From positions 682,001-746,000 of the forward strand of contig CAVUYM010000018.1 of the NCBI GenBank assembly GCA_963745675.1: 64,000 nucleotides of DNA, in the 5' to 3' direction. Numbering within the stretch: the stretch's first letter is position 1; the number at the start of each line of letters is the position of its first letter. Under the pieces are notes generated by a model. It was not told where the DNA came from, searched no databases, and saw only the letters and a program-made list of their open reading frames with translations. The translations under genes were made by a program, and so were the position numbers. Origin of the DNA: JAUIIK01 sp963745675. Lineage in GTDB: Bacteria; Chloroflexota; Chloroflexia; Thermomicrobiales; CFX8. Below, one piece after another: positions 1 to 8,483 of this stretch.

Positions 1-106
1 CTAGAATCCCGGCTATGTCCTGCGTGTTCCAAAATTCGAGCACGTCGGTCACAGATTCGAGGTTGCGACGTTCTACGCTCGTCAATTCCGCCACATTCGT
101 CCTCAT
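1..106 (-). CDS. SnoaL-like / NTF2-fold protein, N-terminal fragment cut by the window edge
   Basis: On the minus strand an ATG at 106 opens a frame that runs off the left edge. The 35 visible residues (starting MRTNVAELTSVERR) include LEFWNTQDIAGIL. This resembles the first helix of SnoaL-like proteins, which usually read 'FFxAWNxxDxxAIL'. Proteins of this fold are small cone-shaped isomerases, cyclases or ligand-binding proteins. With only a quarter of the domain visible, the family call is tentative and no substrate can be given. No strong ribosome binding site is visible. Confidence 0.45.
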   Translation of the reverse strand, partial: MRTNVAELTSVERRNLESVTDVLEFWNTQDIAGIL

Positions 107-428
107 TTCGCTATGTCCAGCACAGATAGTGACCGCTACGTGTATCGCACGGCAGTGGACGAGCGTCAACTCATTCAGTGCCTTACGATAGGTGAAGCGC
201 TCGCTGATCTAGGGATTCAGTTATGCGACGCGGTCAGCCAGTGACATAGTCGTACCAGACCCGTGCCTCGCACCCACACGCTTATGCCACCGCATCTCGC
301 GCTTCTTGACAGCACATTTGACGCAATCTATATTCGGCGTAGTCGGCGATCGATGACGCAAACGCGCGTGAACCCCGGACCTTGCGTACGGATCTCAATC
401 CGATTCCGTGAAAGCGTGGAAGCAGATT
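107..428. other. Intergenic region, no supported gene
   Basis: This lies between the divergent SnoaL-like fragment and the flavoprotein gene, so it should hold promoters for both. A 43-codon plus-strand frame begins with ATG at 113 (MSSTDSDRYVYRTAV), but it has no clear ribosome binding site and no family I recognise. I see no convincing -35/-10 pair or hairpin. Confidence 0.4.
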
Positions 429-2021
429 ATGACAGCGGCCGCACGACTAAGTTCAGATGACCGCTACGATGTAATTGTGATCGGGTCTGGCGCCGCCGGA
501 CTCACCTGTGCGCTACGACTGAGTAAAGCGGGCTTGCGTGTCCTGCTCGCGGAAAAGAACGAGTGGGTCGGCGGATACTCGCACGGTTTCGGGCAAGATG
601 GTTACTACTGGGATCATGGCGGCCACATTTTTCTCGCTTACCGGCTGGGAGCTCAGGCGCGCGAGGTCTTCCAGCGCTTAAAAATTGACGAGGTCGTCGA
701 GATGGTCCCGGATCAGCACGACTATCGTTGCATTTTCCCTGATGAATCGTTAGCCATACCAGCCGAGATAAGCGAAGCAGCCGACATCTTTGCTGAGCGC
801 TTTCCCGAAGAACGAGAAGGGATCGGCCGCGTCCTGCTTACGATGGAATCGTTGATCACCGACGCAGATAGGTTCGTCCCATCGTTTCGGGTAGACAGCG
901 GTCGCGGGAAACGCAGTCTGATGGATCCTCTATTCGAACAATTTCAACGACCAGCAATCTCGAAATTTGCCGGAAAAATGCTCGGATCGGATCGGATACC
1001 TGCGCCAAATCTGATGCGCTATCAGCCGAAAACCCTTCAAGATCTGCTGGATGAACATCTCGAGGATCCTTATCTTAAAGGGTATTTTTCCATGCTCTCG
1101 GCGGGCATTGGCATCGGTCCCAAGAGCATGTCAGCCATCATCGCAGGCGTATTTTTCGTACATGCATTGCGGACTCAATGGATGCCAAAGGGCGGCTTTG
1201 GGAAGTTAGCCGAAGCACTCGCGAACCTAACGCAGGAGCATGGCGGCACAATAAAGCTTGGATCTGAGGTGGAGCGCATCCTCGTCAACGACGACCATGT
1301 GACGGGTGTGGAGACGGTCGACGGCAAGCGTTATCAGGCCCGCGCCATCGTATCGGCCTGTGATGCCCGGCGCACGTTCCTTGATATGTTGCCGGCCAGC
1401 AGCGTGCCGGAAAAACTCCGGAAAAGCCTGCCAGATATGGCGCTCTCTCCTTCGATATTCCAGGTCCACCTGGGCGTCGATATGGACCTTGAACCCTATC
1501 GCAACGACATCAAGCGCCTCAATTTCTTTTACCCCTACCCGGATATCGAACGTTCGATGTCGAACTTTCCCCATGGAAACATCGAAGATGCCGCATTCTT
1601 TCTCTACGTTGCGACATTCCACCAGCCGGAAATGGCGCCGCCCGGTAAACACTCGCTCAAGCTGGAGGCATATACGACACTCAATTCGACAGGCATCGAC
1701 TGGGAACGTGACAAACAGCGCCTGGGCGACGTGCTCATTAAGCGCTCGGAAGCGTTGATTCCCGGACTGGGCAACCATATCGTGACGCGAGCACACCGCA
1801 CGCCGGAAGACTTACAACGAGATACGGGCAATGCCGAAGGTGCCTTCGCCGGCTGGGCATTCACGCCTGAGTTGCTATCACGCAATCGTCCACAGCAGAG
1901 GACTCCCGTTCCTGGCCTATTTCTGGCCGGCCATTGGACTACACCGTCGCCAGGCGTGCCGTGGGTAATGTTATCCGGCTACAACACAGCTGGAATGGTT
2001 ATGAGACACCTGAGCCGTTAG
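429..2021 (+). CDS. Phytoene desaturase / carotenoid isomerase-like FAD-dependent oxidoreductase
   Basis: A flavoprotein of the CrtI/CrtISO/RetSat superfamily. These enzymes use bound FAD to desaturate, saturate or isomerise polyenes and other hydrophobic substrates. The N-terminal dinucleotide-binding motif GSGAAG is at residues 19-24, and the C-terminal FAD-contact region reads LFLAGHWTTPSPGVPW, typical of this superfamily. The frame is also open from a GTG at 408, but ATG 429 has GGAAG about 7 bases upstream and puts the Rossmann motif at the usual distance, so I prefer it (530 aa). No other carotenoid gene (CrtB, CrtE) is nearby, so the true substrate is unknown. It sits 60 bp before a small membrane protein and the MMPL transporter on the same strand, which suggests co-transcription and possibly lipid or terpenoid processing. 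Confidence 0.8.
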   Translation: MTAAARLSSDDRYDVIVIGSGAAGLTCALRLSKAGLRVLLAEKNEWVGGYSHGFGQDGYYWDHGGHIFLAYRLGAQAREVFQRLKIDEVVEMVPDQHDYRCIFPDESLAIPAEISEAADIFAERFPEEREGIGRVLLTMESLITDADRFVPSFRVDSGRGKRSLMDPLFEQFQRPAISKFAGKMLGSDRIPAPNLMRYQPKTLQDLLDEHLEDPYLKGYFSMLSAGIGIGPKSMSAIIAGVFFVHALRTQWMPKGGFGKLAEALANLTQEHGGTIKLGSEVERILVNDDHVTGVETVDGKRYQARAIVSACDARRTFLDMLPASSVPEKLRKSLPDMALSPSIFQVHLGVDMDLEPYRNDIKRLNFFYPYPDIERSMSNFPHGNIEDAAFFLYVATFHQPEMAPPGKHSLKLEAYTTLNSTGIDWERDKQRLGDVLIKRSEALIPGLGNHIVTRAHRTPEDLQRDTGNAEGAFAGWAFTPELLSRNRPQQRTPVPGLFLAGHWTTPSPGVPWVMLSGYNTAGMVMRHLSR

Positions 2022-2081
2022 CATTGAGACCGAATCTGCAGTCAAAACAACTGATTCTCAAGACTGATGGGAGAGCACCGG

Positions 2082-2300
2082 ATGCCAACCAAGGATGACG
2101 CTCGCGAGGATCCAGGAGTCGAAACGTCGAGAAGAGTAGGCAGGGTCATCAACGACTACGCGGATTCCGCGCTTCCTATCGACAGCCCCCCTCGCGACAT
2201 CAGCGACAACTTGGTGATCGTCGTCATAGCTGGAGTAATCGCACTCGCCTTAATGGCTGGCGCGTTGCTACTCATTCTTCCGGGCATTTTTGAAATGTAG
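2082..2300 (+). CDS. Small single-pass membrane protein of unknown function
   Basis: 72 residues. The first 44 are charged and polar and should be cytoplasmic. They are followed by one hydrophobic helix (about 45-68, LVIVVIAGVIALALMAGALL) and a very short tail. ATG 2082 is chosen over the in-frame ATG at 2067 because GGGAGA lies about 8 bases upstream of it. It stands between the flavoprotein and MMPL genes, so a role as an accessory subunit of the transporter is possible, but nothing in the sequence shows this. Confidence 0.55.
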   Translation: MPTKDDAREDPGVETSRRVGRVINDYADSALPIDSPPRDISDNLVIVVIAGVIALALMAGALLLILPGIFEM

Positions 2301-2342
2301 ATCGTCGGTCCGATTGCTGGTATTGGTCAGGGTATTGAGATC

Positions 2343-3005
2343 ATGAACGATCGCTTTGCAAAATTTGGTCTACTCATGGTCCGGCTCCGTTGGGTCGTAC
2401 TCATCGGCTGGATCGTTTTAATTGCGTTATCCGCGGCGCTACTTGCTCCCAAAGCCAGTTCGGTGGCAAAAGGAGGGGGATTTACCGTCGATGGTACGGA
2501 TTCATACGAAGCTCGCAAGATACTCGAAGAAGAACTCGGCGCTTCCACGGTGGACACAGCATTCGTCGTGTTCAAATCGGATGAGCTCACCATTCAGGAT
2601 CCTGCCTACCGTGAAGCTGTCCTGACCGCAACAACTCGCCTGGAGTCCGTCGAAGGTGTAACGTCTGTGCTCACCTTCTACAACACCTTGAACGATCAGT
2701 TTGTAGTCCCAGACGGTCATACGACGTTTGCATTGGTGCGAATAACGGGTAATGAAGATGAGCTAATCGATACGATCCCGGAGCTGCGCGACCAGCTAGA
2801 GGGATTGGAAATCGAACACTACATTACCGGCCTTCCGGCGATCAATTACGACACGTTCTCAGTCAGCGAAGATGATCTTAGCCGTTCGGAGATGTATACT
2901 ATCCCGATCGTCATCATACTCCTCCTGATTGTCTTCAGAACCGTCATTGCGGCTGCCCTGCCGCTGGTCCTGGGGCAGCAAGTGTTCTACTCGCATTCGG
3001 ACTAA
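2343..3005 (+). CDS. MMPL-family RND transporter, N-terminal part (frameshifted)
   Basis: First piece of an MmpL/YdfJ-type transporter. These proteins export lipids or other hydrophobic molecules using the proton gradient. It has TM1 (residues about 12-35, WVVLIGWIVLIALSAALLA), the first large extracytoplasmic loop, and TM2 (IVIILLLIVFRTVIAAALPLVLG). After VLG the frame goes out of register at a run of four G at 2972-2975. Reading one base earlier gives AASVLLAFGLIYFVG, which continues TM3 and joins the next entry without loss. One missing G explains the break, so the natural protein is a single chain from 2343 to 5962. The last nine residues of this fragment are out of frame. Confidence 0.8.
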   Translation: MNDRFAKFGLLMVRLRWVVLIGWIVLIALSAALLAPKASSVAKGGGFTVDGTDSYEARKILEEELGASTVDTAFVVFKSDELTIQDPAYREAVLTATTRLESVEGVTSVLTFYNTLNDQFVVPDGHTTFALVRITGNEDELIDTIPELRDQLEGLEIEHYITGLPAINYDTFSVSEDDLSRSEMYTIPIVIILLLIVFRTVIAAALPLVLGQQVFYSHSD

Positions 3006-3046
3006 TCTATTTCGTTGGTTCCAGTTTCGATATTTCGATCTTCGCA

Positions 3047-5962
3047 TTGAATGTTGCCTCAATGATCGGTCTCGGGCTTGGTATCGACTTCTCGCTCATT
3101 GTGGTCAGCCGCTTCCGCGACGAACGCCGTCGGGGCCTCGATCCGCATACGGCAGTCGCGGTTACCATGGCCACTGCCGGGCGATCGATCACTTTCTCGG
3201 CGATCACGGTCGTGCTATCGATGTTGGCTCTCACACTCGTTCTGAATGATCTTATGATTGTTCGGTCGATCAGCTTGGGAGTCATGTTCGTTGCAATGAC
3301 TGCCCTCATTCTCGGAATGACGTTGTTGCCGGCGATGCTCGCCATCCTTGGGCACCGCATTGAATGGCTGAGAGTTATTCCGCGTCGAAAACGTCGTGTT
3401 GATGCTGAATCCGGCTTTTGGTACCGCTTTAGCCACGCCATCATGCGCCGGCCATGGCCGTATCTTGGTGTCGGAATACTTATCCTTGCGGTGCTGGCAT
3501 GGCCGGCCACGAACGTCAAATTGACAGGAGCTCAGACCACTTCTCTTCCCTCAGATGTCGAATCGGTGATAGGGGCCGATCTCCTGCAGGAAGGCTTTGG
3601 AGATCACCGGTTAACGCCCATCCAGGTCGTCGTCAATTCGCCCGATGAGAATGGCGTTTGGACGCCCGAATTTTTGACCGCGCTCGATGAGTTTACGACG
3701 ACGCTCAAAAACGATCCGCGCGTAAAGAGCGTCGATTCGCTCGCGAGTTACCTGGCCTTCTATCCTCGCGACGGCAGATTCGAGCACCTGAGCCCTAGCG
3801 ATCTTGACGCAGCGCCCGCGTTTACGCCGGACGGTCAGGTCATCTTAGCGGGCATCGAAGTCGACAACCTTATCAATGTCGTGCTGCCCGACAATCCGCT
3901 TGAACCCCCCACCGCGCCAACATTTATGGGGCTTGCCCGGTTTAACATCGGGGCTGGAGAATCGCTGGATCTCGTCCCGTCTCAATCGATTAATGTCCTC
4001 GTGCCGGAGTCCGGGATGCTCGCCGTCGCTGGCCGCACGCCCCTTGGGCTGATCCGGGCCGCAAATCGGGCGGACCCTACAAGCGCCGAAGTGATAGCGC
4101 CCGGCACCATCATCCAACTCGCACCGCACGATCAACTCATTCTCCAGCCACTCGCCGACCTGACCATCGTGGCCAACCAACCGACCAGCCTGCTTACCGC
4201 GACTCTGTTTGTGGTGCGCAGTGGACAAGACCCAACCGATGAATGGTTTGCTGGACTCCCACCCGAGGATGCGTTTGCGGGAGCCCCCAGAACGTTGATC
4301 GGCGGTGGTGTAGGATTACCAATCCCGGCGGAAAACATGGCGATCAAGGTTGACCGCGCCACGACAGCTGTCGACGGCTACTTCCAACGACACATCCATC
4401 CTGGCCCTGAACTTATCGCGGTAGAGGCCGGTGCGCTCACTATCTTCTCCACACCGGAAATGACCATGACCGGCGTGGATGGTAGGGTGATCGAATCGGA
4501 CTATGACACTCCGGTTGAGCTACAAGCGGGCGGACGGGCAGTCGTCCTCGGATATAGCGTGCATCGTGCACGTAACCTCGGGACGGAGCCGGCGGTCATC
4601 CTGTCAATGCGCGTTACGGACGCGACGCTGCCTCCATTTATCCCTACCAATATTCAGGAAGAGGTTGCTCAACGCACTAATTTGGAGCTCAGCAACGACG
4701 CGACAGTGATCACGATCATCGCGAACGATGGTCAATACGATGATTCACATCAACATCTCGTGTACGACATCCGCGATGAGATAGTCCCGAATCTTAAGGC
4801 GCTGGCTTCGTACGAGGTATTTGTTGGAGGAGACGCGGCCGGATATCTCGACTTTCAAAACTCAATCTACGGGCGCTTTCTATTCATCATTTCAGTCGTG
4901 GCGCTTATCAACTTCCTGATTCTGCTCATGTTCTTTCAATCTATCGTCTTGCCAATCAAGGCAATTCTGCTCAATCTGGGGTCAATCGCCGCAACGATTG
5001 GCCTCCTCGTTGTCATTTTTCAATATGGGAAGCTATCGAATGTTTTCGGGTTTGAGTCCGAGAATAGTTTGAACGTTGTAACGCCAATCATCCTATATGT
5101 GATCCTCTTCGCGTTGTCCACCGATTATGAAGTTTTCATGCTTTCTCGTGTCAAAGAGGTGTATCACGAAATTGGCGATAACGAGGAGGCTGTCGCAACA
5201 GGACTTCAACAGTCCGCCGGAATCATCACAGCTGCTGGCCTCATTCTCATCGGCACCTTCGGCTCGTTCGCTACTGCGCAAGTCATTCAGGTGAAGCAAA
5301 TAGGCCTTGGTCTCGCCATCGGTGTATTGATCGACTCCACGATTGTTCGTATCTTCCTGGTTCCTGCAACCATGCGTCTGATGGGAAATATCAACTGGTG
5401 GATGCCAAGCTGGCTCCAGCGCATTGTTCCTGAAATATCTGAGGGGCCCAGCGCCGACTTTATGCCCGCGGGCGCTGTAGTTGCGAGTGGAGGGGCTGCG
5501 GCGATGTCCGGCCCTATCGCATACACTCCTGTTCGTTCGGTACCGTCCACACATCTTGGTACGGACCAAAGAAGCTCGATTGAAGCATCTAAACCTGCGC
5601 CGCCCGTTTTAACGCAATTGCGACCGACCACCGATGTTCTGGGCGTCGACCGCATCCCGCTGTCGTCCACGCGACCATTCACGATCGGTCGCGATGAGCA
5701 AAACGTGCTGCAACTCTTCGACGTCCGAATCTCTCGGTTCCACGCCCGCATAGAAATGCAGGATGGTCACTTCTCAGTGGTCGACCTCAACAGTTCAAAC
5801 GGCATTTACGTAAATGGCGCGAGGATTGCCCCTGCCCCTGCCCGAGTCATCCTACGACACGGCGATCTCATTGAAGTCGGTAACATGGGCCTCGTGACAT
5901 TTGCGTTCGAGCAATTGCAGGCAGGAGTCGATCCATCGCCCTATCCCAACGAGCAACCATGA
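3047..5962 (+). CDS. MMPL transporter body with inserted two-cupin segment and C-terminal FHA domain
   Basis: Continuation of the preceding fragment; the frame is open from 2975. TM segments surround GLGLGIDFSLIVVSRFRDE, the conserved MMPL TM4 signature. The second extracytoplasmic loop begins normally (QTTSLPSDVESVIGADLL). At about 3905-4645 (residues 287-533) it is interrupted by about 248 residues that look like two cupin barrels. The second contains YFQRHIHPGPELIAVEAG, followed by GYSVHRARNLG, which matches cupin motifs 1 and 2. The MMPL loop then resumes (DATVITIIANDGQYDD) and the second TM bundle follows with FALSTDYEVFMLSRVKE. After a Pro/Ser-rich linker, residues about 868-955 form an FHA domain: TIGRDEQN, then SRFHARIE, then NSSNGIYVNG, with the phosphothreonine-binding Arg, Ser, His and Asn all present. 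The FHA domain is cytoplasmic and could dock proteins phosphorylated by the Ser/Thr kinase encoded at 7211. The cupins would be outside the membrane. Confidence 0.85.
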   Translation: MNVASMIGLGLGIDFSLIVVSRFRDERRRGLDPHTAVAVTMATAGRSITFSAITVVLSMLALTLVLNDLMIVRSISLGVMFVAMTALILGMTLLPAMLAILGHRIEWLRVIPRRKRRVDAESGFWYRFSHAIMRRPWPYLGVGILILAVLAWPATNVKLTGAQTTSLPSDVESVIGADLLQEGFGDHRLTPIQVVVNSPDENGVWTPEFLTALDEFTTTLKNDPRVKSVDSLASYLAFYPRDGRFEHLSPSDLDAAPAFTPDGQVILAGIEVDNLINVVLPDNPLEPPTAPTFMGLARFNIGAGESLDLVPSQSINVLVPESGMLAVAGRTPLGLIRAANRADPTSAEVIAPGTIIQLAPHDQLILQPLADLTIVANQPTSLLTATLFVVRSGQDPTDEWFAGLPPEDAFAGAPRTLIGGGVGLPIPAENMAIKVDRATTAVDGYFQRHIHPGPELIAVEAGALTIFSTPEMTMTGVDGRVIESDYDTPVELQAGGRAVVLGYSVHRARNLGTEPAVILSMRVTDATLPPFIPTNIQEEVAQRTNLELSNDATVITIIANDGQYDDSHQHLVYDIRDEIVPNLKALASYEVFVGGDAAGYLDFQNSIYGRFLFIISVVALINFLILLMFFQSIVLPIKAILLNLGSIAATIGLLVVIFQYGKLSNVFGFESENSLNVVTPIILYVILFALSTDYEVFMLSRVKEVYHEIGDNEEAVATGLQQSAGIITAAGLILIGTFGSFATAQVIQVKQIGLGLAIGVLIDSTIVRIFLVPATMRLMGNINWWMPSWLQRIVPEISEGPSADFMPAGAVVASGGAAAMSGPIAYTPVRSVPSTHLGTDQRSSIEASKPAPPVLTQLRPTTDVLGVDRIPLSSTRPFTIGRDEQNVLQLFDVRISRFHARIEMQDGHFSVVDLNSSNGIYVNGARIAPAPARVILRHGDLIEVGNMGLVTFAFEQLQAGVDPSPYPNEQP

Positions 5963-6049
5963 TTGATCGCGGGATGGAACCAATCTGACCTGCGCTGCCT
6001 CAGCCGTTTCGGCGCTGGGTACGGTGCGACAATTAGCGAGGAATAGACG

Positions 6050-7102
6050 TTGATTACACTTAAAGACGGCGGGCTAGCCACCGACCATTGGAAGTCCTAC
6101 TACACACCTGGCGAGATCGATGAAATCGTTGAACACGCAACCACAACGATGATCATTTCTGGTCAGCATCCGATCCACATTCGCGTTTACGCCCATCCGG
6201 CGCAGGCTCCTACCGTAGTGATGGCGCACGGGATGCTCGGTTATGGAATTATCCAGGCGCGCATTCAACTACCGTTCTTCCGCGCAGGTTTTAATGTTGT
6301 GCAGTTTGATCTTCCGGGCATGGGACAGAGTGGTGGACCACGCGGTGGCTGCACGATCGCGGATGTATTTGACGCTTGGCAGAATGCCCTTGATTTCACA
6401 GTGAATCGCTTCGGCAGCCCCGTGTTCGCGATGGGAGTGGCCGAGGATGGGGTGACGTGCTATTACGTCACCGCAAATCGACCCGATATCCAGGCGATTT
6501 CGATCCACACACTTTTTCAGTACGGAGATCCGGGAGGGGTGCATTGGCAAGGCCCACCCTGGCTCGTCAAATTGAAGTCAATGGGGCTTGGTGTCTTGAC
6601 ACGGTTACGACCAACATACTCTGTCCCAGGGCACAAAGGGATTCCGTTTGAGGCGGTTTTTGCTGGTGAAGGAGATGACGCCTACATAGACCTACTCCAG
6701 CAGGATCCACTTGGGATGCAGCGCTCTGAGTTTCGCATGGCCCACTCGCTCATCAAACGGCAATGGGCACCGGTTTCATACGAAGATTGTCGAACACCGG
6801 TCCAAATCATCGCTTCCGATGAGAACGAGATCTGGCCCTACGAGATGGTTACTAAGAATTTTGCCCGCCTGGGCGGCCCAAAGGAACTCATTACCTTACA
6901 GGGCGCCCCGCAGTGGGAGTCAAATCGAGCTTTTCACGAAGAGTATTGCAGTCATGCCATCAAGTGGTTCCGCGCCAATGGGGCAGTGACGGCCGCTCGG
7001 TTTGACGAAGGCGTCGTCCAAACGCCAGATCGCAATCGGATTCAGGGTCGCTTAGCGAATGATTATGATTCTCCAGTACGACGACGCAAACAAGAATACT
7101 GA
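6050..7102 (+). CDS. Alpha/beta-hydrolase-fold protein without a recognisable catalytic triad
   Basis: 350 residues with the fold's landmarks: TVVMAHGMLGYG (oxyanion-loop region, about residues 54-65), VVQFDLPGMGQSGGP, and the strand-elbow segment SPVFAMGVAEDGV. The elbow should carry GxSxG but reads G-V-A-E-D, so the nucleophile is missing. The later acid region reads IIASDENEIWPYE, and the usual catalytic His position reads GAPQWE. It may therefore be a binding protein or a non-hydrolytic member. The start is a TTG at 6050 with GCGAGGAA 8 bases upstream; no in-frame ATG precedes the domain. It follows the MMPL gene by 87 bp and precedes the kinase. Confidence 0.7.
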   Translation: MITLKDGGLATDHWKSYYTPGEIDEIVEHATTTMIISGQHPIHIRVYAHPAQAPTVVMAHGMLGYGIIQARIQLPFFRAGFNVVQFDLPGMGQSGGPRGGCTIADVFDAWQNALDFTVNRFGSPVFAMGVAEDGVTCYYVTANRPDIQAISIHTLFQYGDPGGVHWQGPPWLVKLKSMGLGVLTRLRPTYSVPGHKGIPFEAVFAGEGDDAYIDLLQQDPLGMQRSEFRMAHSLIKRQWAPVSYEDCRTPVQIIASDENEIWPYEMVTKNFARLGGPKELITLQGAPQWESNRAFHEEYCSHAIKWFRANGAVTAARFDEGVVQTPDRNRIQGRLANDYDSPVRRRKQEY

Positions 7103-7130
7103 GTCTGACCCTTCGAGAATTAGGCAACGG

Positions 7131-7136
7131 TATAAT
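7131..7136 (+). promoter_or_regulatory. Candidate -10 box upstream of the kinase gene
   Basis: A perfect TATAAT lies 74 bases before the kinase ATG. The best upstream hexamer, CTGACC at 7105-7110, is a weak -35 match at a long spacing (20). The assignment rests mainly on the -10 and the intergenic position. Confidence 0.4.
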
Positions 7137-7210
7137 CTTCAGTTGGAGCCAGCACATCGATGTGCCCTGATAAGTAGTCTTGTGATCGCGTCAGTTTCAA
7201 TGGAGGATGT

Positions 7211-8209
7211 ATGTTCGACCTTCAGGGTGAAGAAGGTGTGATCGGTCGAACTTTTGACGGTTACCGAGTAATACGATTTATCGCCCGCGGTGGCATGGGT
7301 GTCGTGTATGAGGGCGTACAGGAATCCCTCAACCGTCGCGTCGCGATCAAGTTTCTCTATCCTCATCTGAGCTCTGACGACAGTTTCGTGGCACGCTTCG
7401 ACCGCGAGGCACGAACGGCAGCCGCACTAAATCATCCCAATATTGTTCGCATACTCGACTTTGGCCAACAAGACAATATTCACTATATGGTCCACGACTT
7501 CGTGGACGGCGAGAGTCTCCGGGACTACCTATCGCGACTCCATAAGGAAGGGCTTTCACTACGCATGGATCGCGCCATGCGCATTCTTGAGCAGATCGGC
7601 GCCGCTCTCGATTACGCTCATGCACAAGGTTTTGTTCATCGGGACGTCAAGCCCGGTAATATCCTGCTCTCGAGCGATGGGCACGCGATGCTCTCGGACT
7701 TCGGAGTCGTCAAGTCCAGTGATCTCACCCAGATGACCGTCGCCGGCGCAGTCATCGGCACACCGGAGTATGTGGCTCCGGAACAGACTATAGATGCGTC
7801 GACGATTGGTCCGGCAGCTGACCAGTACTCACTTGGCATCGTGGCCTATGAAATGCTCACTGGCCGTGTACCGTTCAAGGCAAACACACCGACCGCGCTG
7901 ATGAACATGCATATCAACGAACCACCGCCAGCGCCGACTACCATTGCACTTGGCATCCCACCTGACACCGAGGTGGCGCTGATGCGAGCACTCGCCAAAG
8001 ATCCTGCTGATCGACACGAATCTGCTGGGCTGTTTGTCGCACGCCTGTCCGCCAGTGTCGCACAGGCTTCGACCTTTGCAGGGGTCGCTGATGAACCTTG
8101 GAGTGTCGCGCCAGCCGGTGGATTGCCTCCGCCGGTTCCCCCAACGGGCCCGACCGTCGCAACCGACGCTGGAAACGAAGGCAGGGCTCGAGCGATCGCA
8201 AGGTATTGA
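7211..8209 (+). CDS. Serine/threonine protein kinase (PknB-type), kinase domain and start of linker
   Basis: Hanks-type kinase. It has the glycine loop ARGGMGVVYEG (residues 25-35), the ATP-binding Lys in VAIKF (about 47), the catalytic loop HRDVKPGN (about 143-150), the metal-binding SDFGVV and the APE motif in GTPEYVAPE. A complete active site is therefore present. ATG 7211 has GGAGGA 4 bases upstream. After a Pro-rich stretch (GGLPPPVPPTGP) the frame breaks near 8180. One extra G in the GGG of this region would restore GRGSSDRKVLIGLAIAAV and join the transmembrane segment of the next entry. The intact protein would thus be kinase - TM - Ser/Thr-rich linker - extracytoplasmic PD40 propeller, a common receptor-kinase layout. 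Likely partners are the FHA domain of the MMPL protein and the PP2C domain of the gene at 9738. Confidence 0.85.
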   Translation: MFDLQGEEGVIGRTFDGYRVIRFIARGGMGVVYEGVQESLNRRVAIKFLYPHLSSDDSFVARFDREARTAAALNHPNIVRILDFGQQDNIHYMVHDFVDGESLRDYLSRLHKEGLSLRMDRAMRILEQIGAALDYAHAQGFVHRDVKPGNILLSSDGHAMLSDFGVVKSSDLTQMTVAGAVIGTPEYVAPEQTIDASTIGPAADQYSLGIVAYEMLTGRVPFKANTPTALMNMHINEPPPAPTTIALGIPPDTEVALMRALAKDPADRHESAGLFVARLSASVAQASTFAGVADEPWSVAPAGGLPPPVPPTGPTVATDAGNEGRARAIARY

Positions 8210-8481
8210 TTGGCTTGGCGATTGCTGCAGTGCTGGGATGTGTGTTGATTGCTGGAGCTGGCGCTGTATATTTGTTCACGCGCAACGACGATTCCGACCC
8301 GGGTATTGCGATCGTCGCGTCAGCCACCGCAACGGTGACGCAAGAAGCCGCGGGATCTTCGACTGAATCTGTGCCGGAAGCAACTGCAACCACCGTGTTG
8401 TGGTTGCCGTCCACCGCTACCGAGACATCGGCGACTGAACCCACCGCAAATTCGCCGGTATCCGAGCGCATCACCGACTGA
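8098..8481 (+). CDS. Kinase continuation: transmembrane helix and low-complexity linker (frame fragment)
   Basis: Only the part from about 8180 is genuine. It carries a single membrane helix (VLIGLAIAAVLGCVLIAGAG) followed by RNDDSDPG and a Ser/Thr/Ala/Pro-rich linker (ATATVTQEAAGSSTE) of the kind that spaces an outside domain from the membrane. Near 8465 the reading moves to another frame (ASPTEVEASPTAT), and again near 8495. Low complexity here makes the exact break points uncertain. Confidence 0.6.
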   Translation: MECRASRWIASAGSPNGPDRRNRRWKRRQGSSDRKVLIGLAIAAVLGCVLIAGAGAVYLFTRNDDSDPGIAIVASATATVTQEAAGSSTESVPEATATTVLWLPSTATETSATEPTANSPVSERITD

Positions 8482-8483
8482 AG

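Noticed and set aside
1227..1796. 189-codon frame on the minus strand within the flavoprotein gene
   Set aside because: It is antisense to a gene with clear FAD-binding motifs, has no ribosome binding site and no family features.
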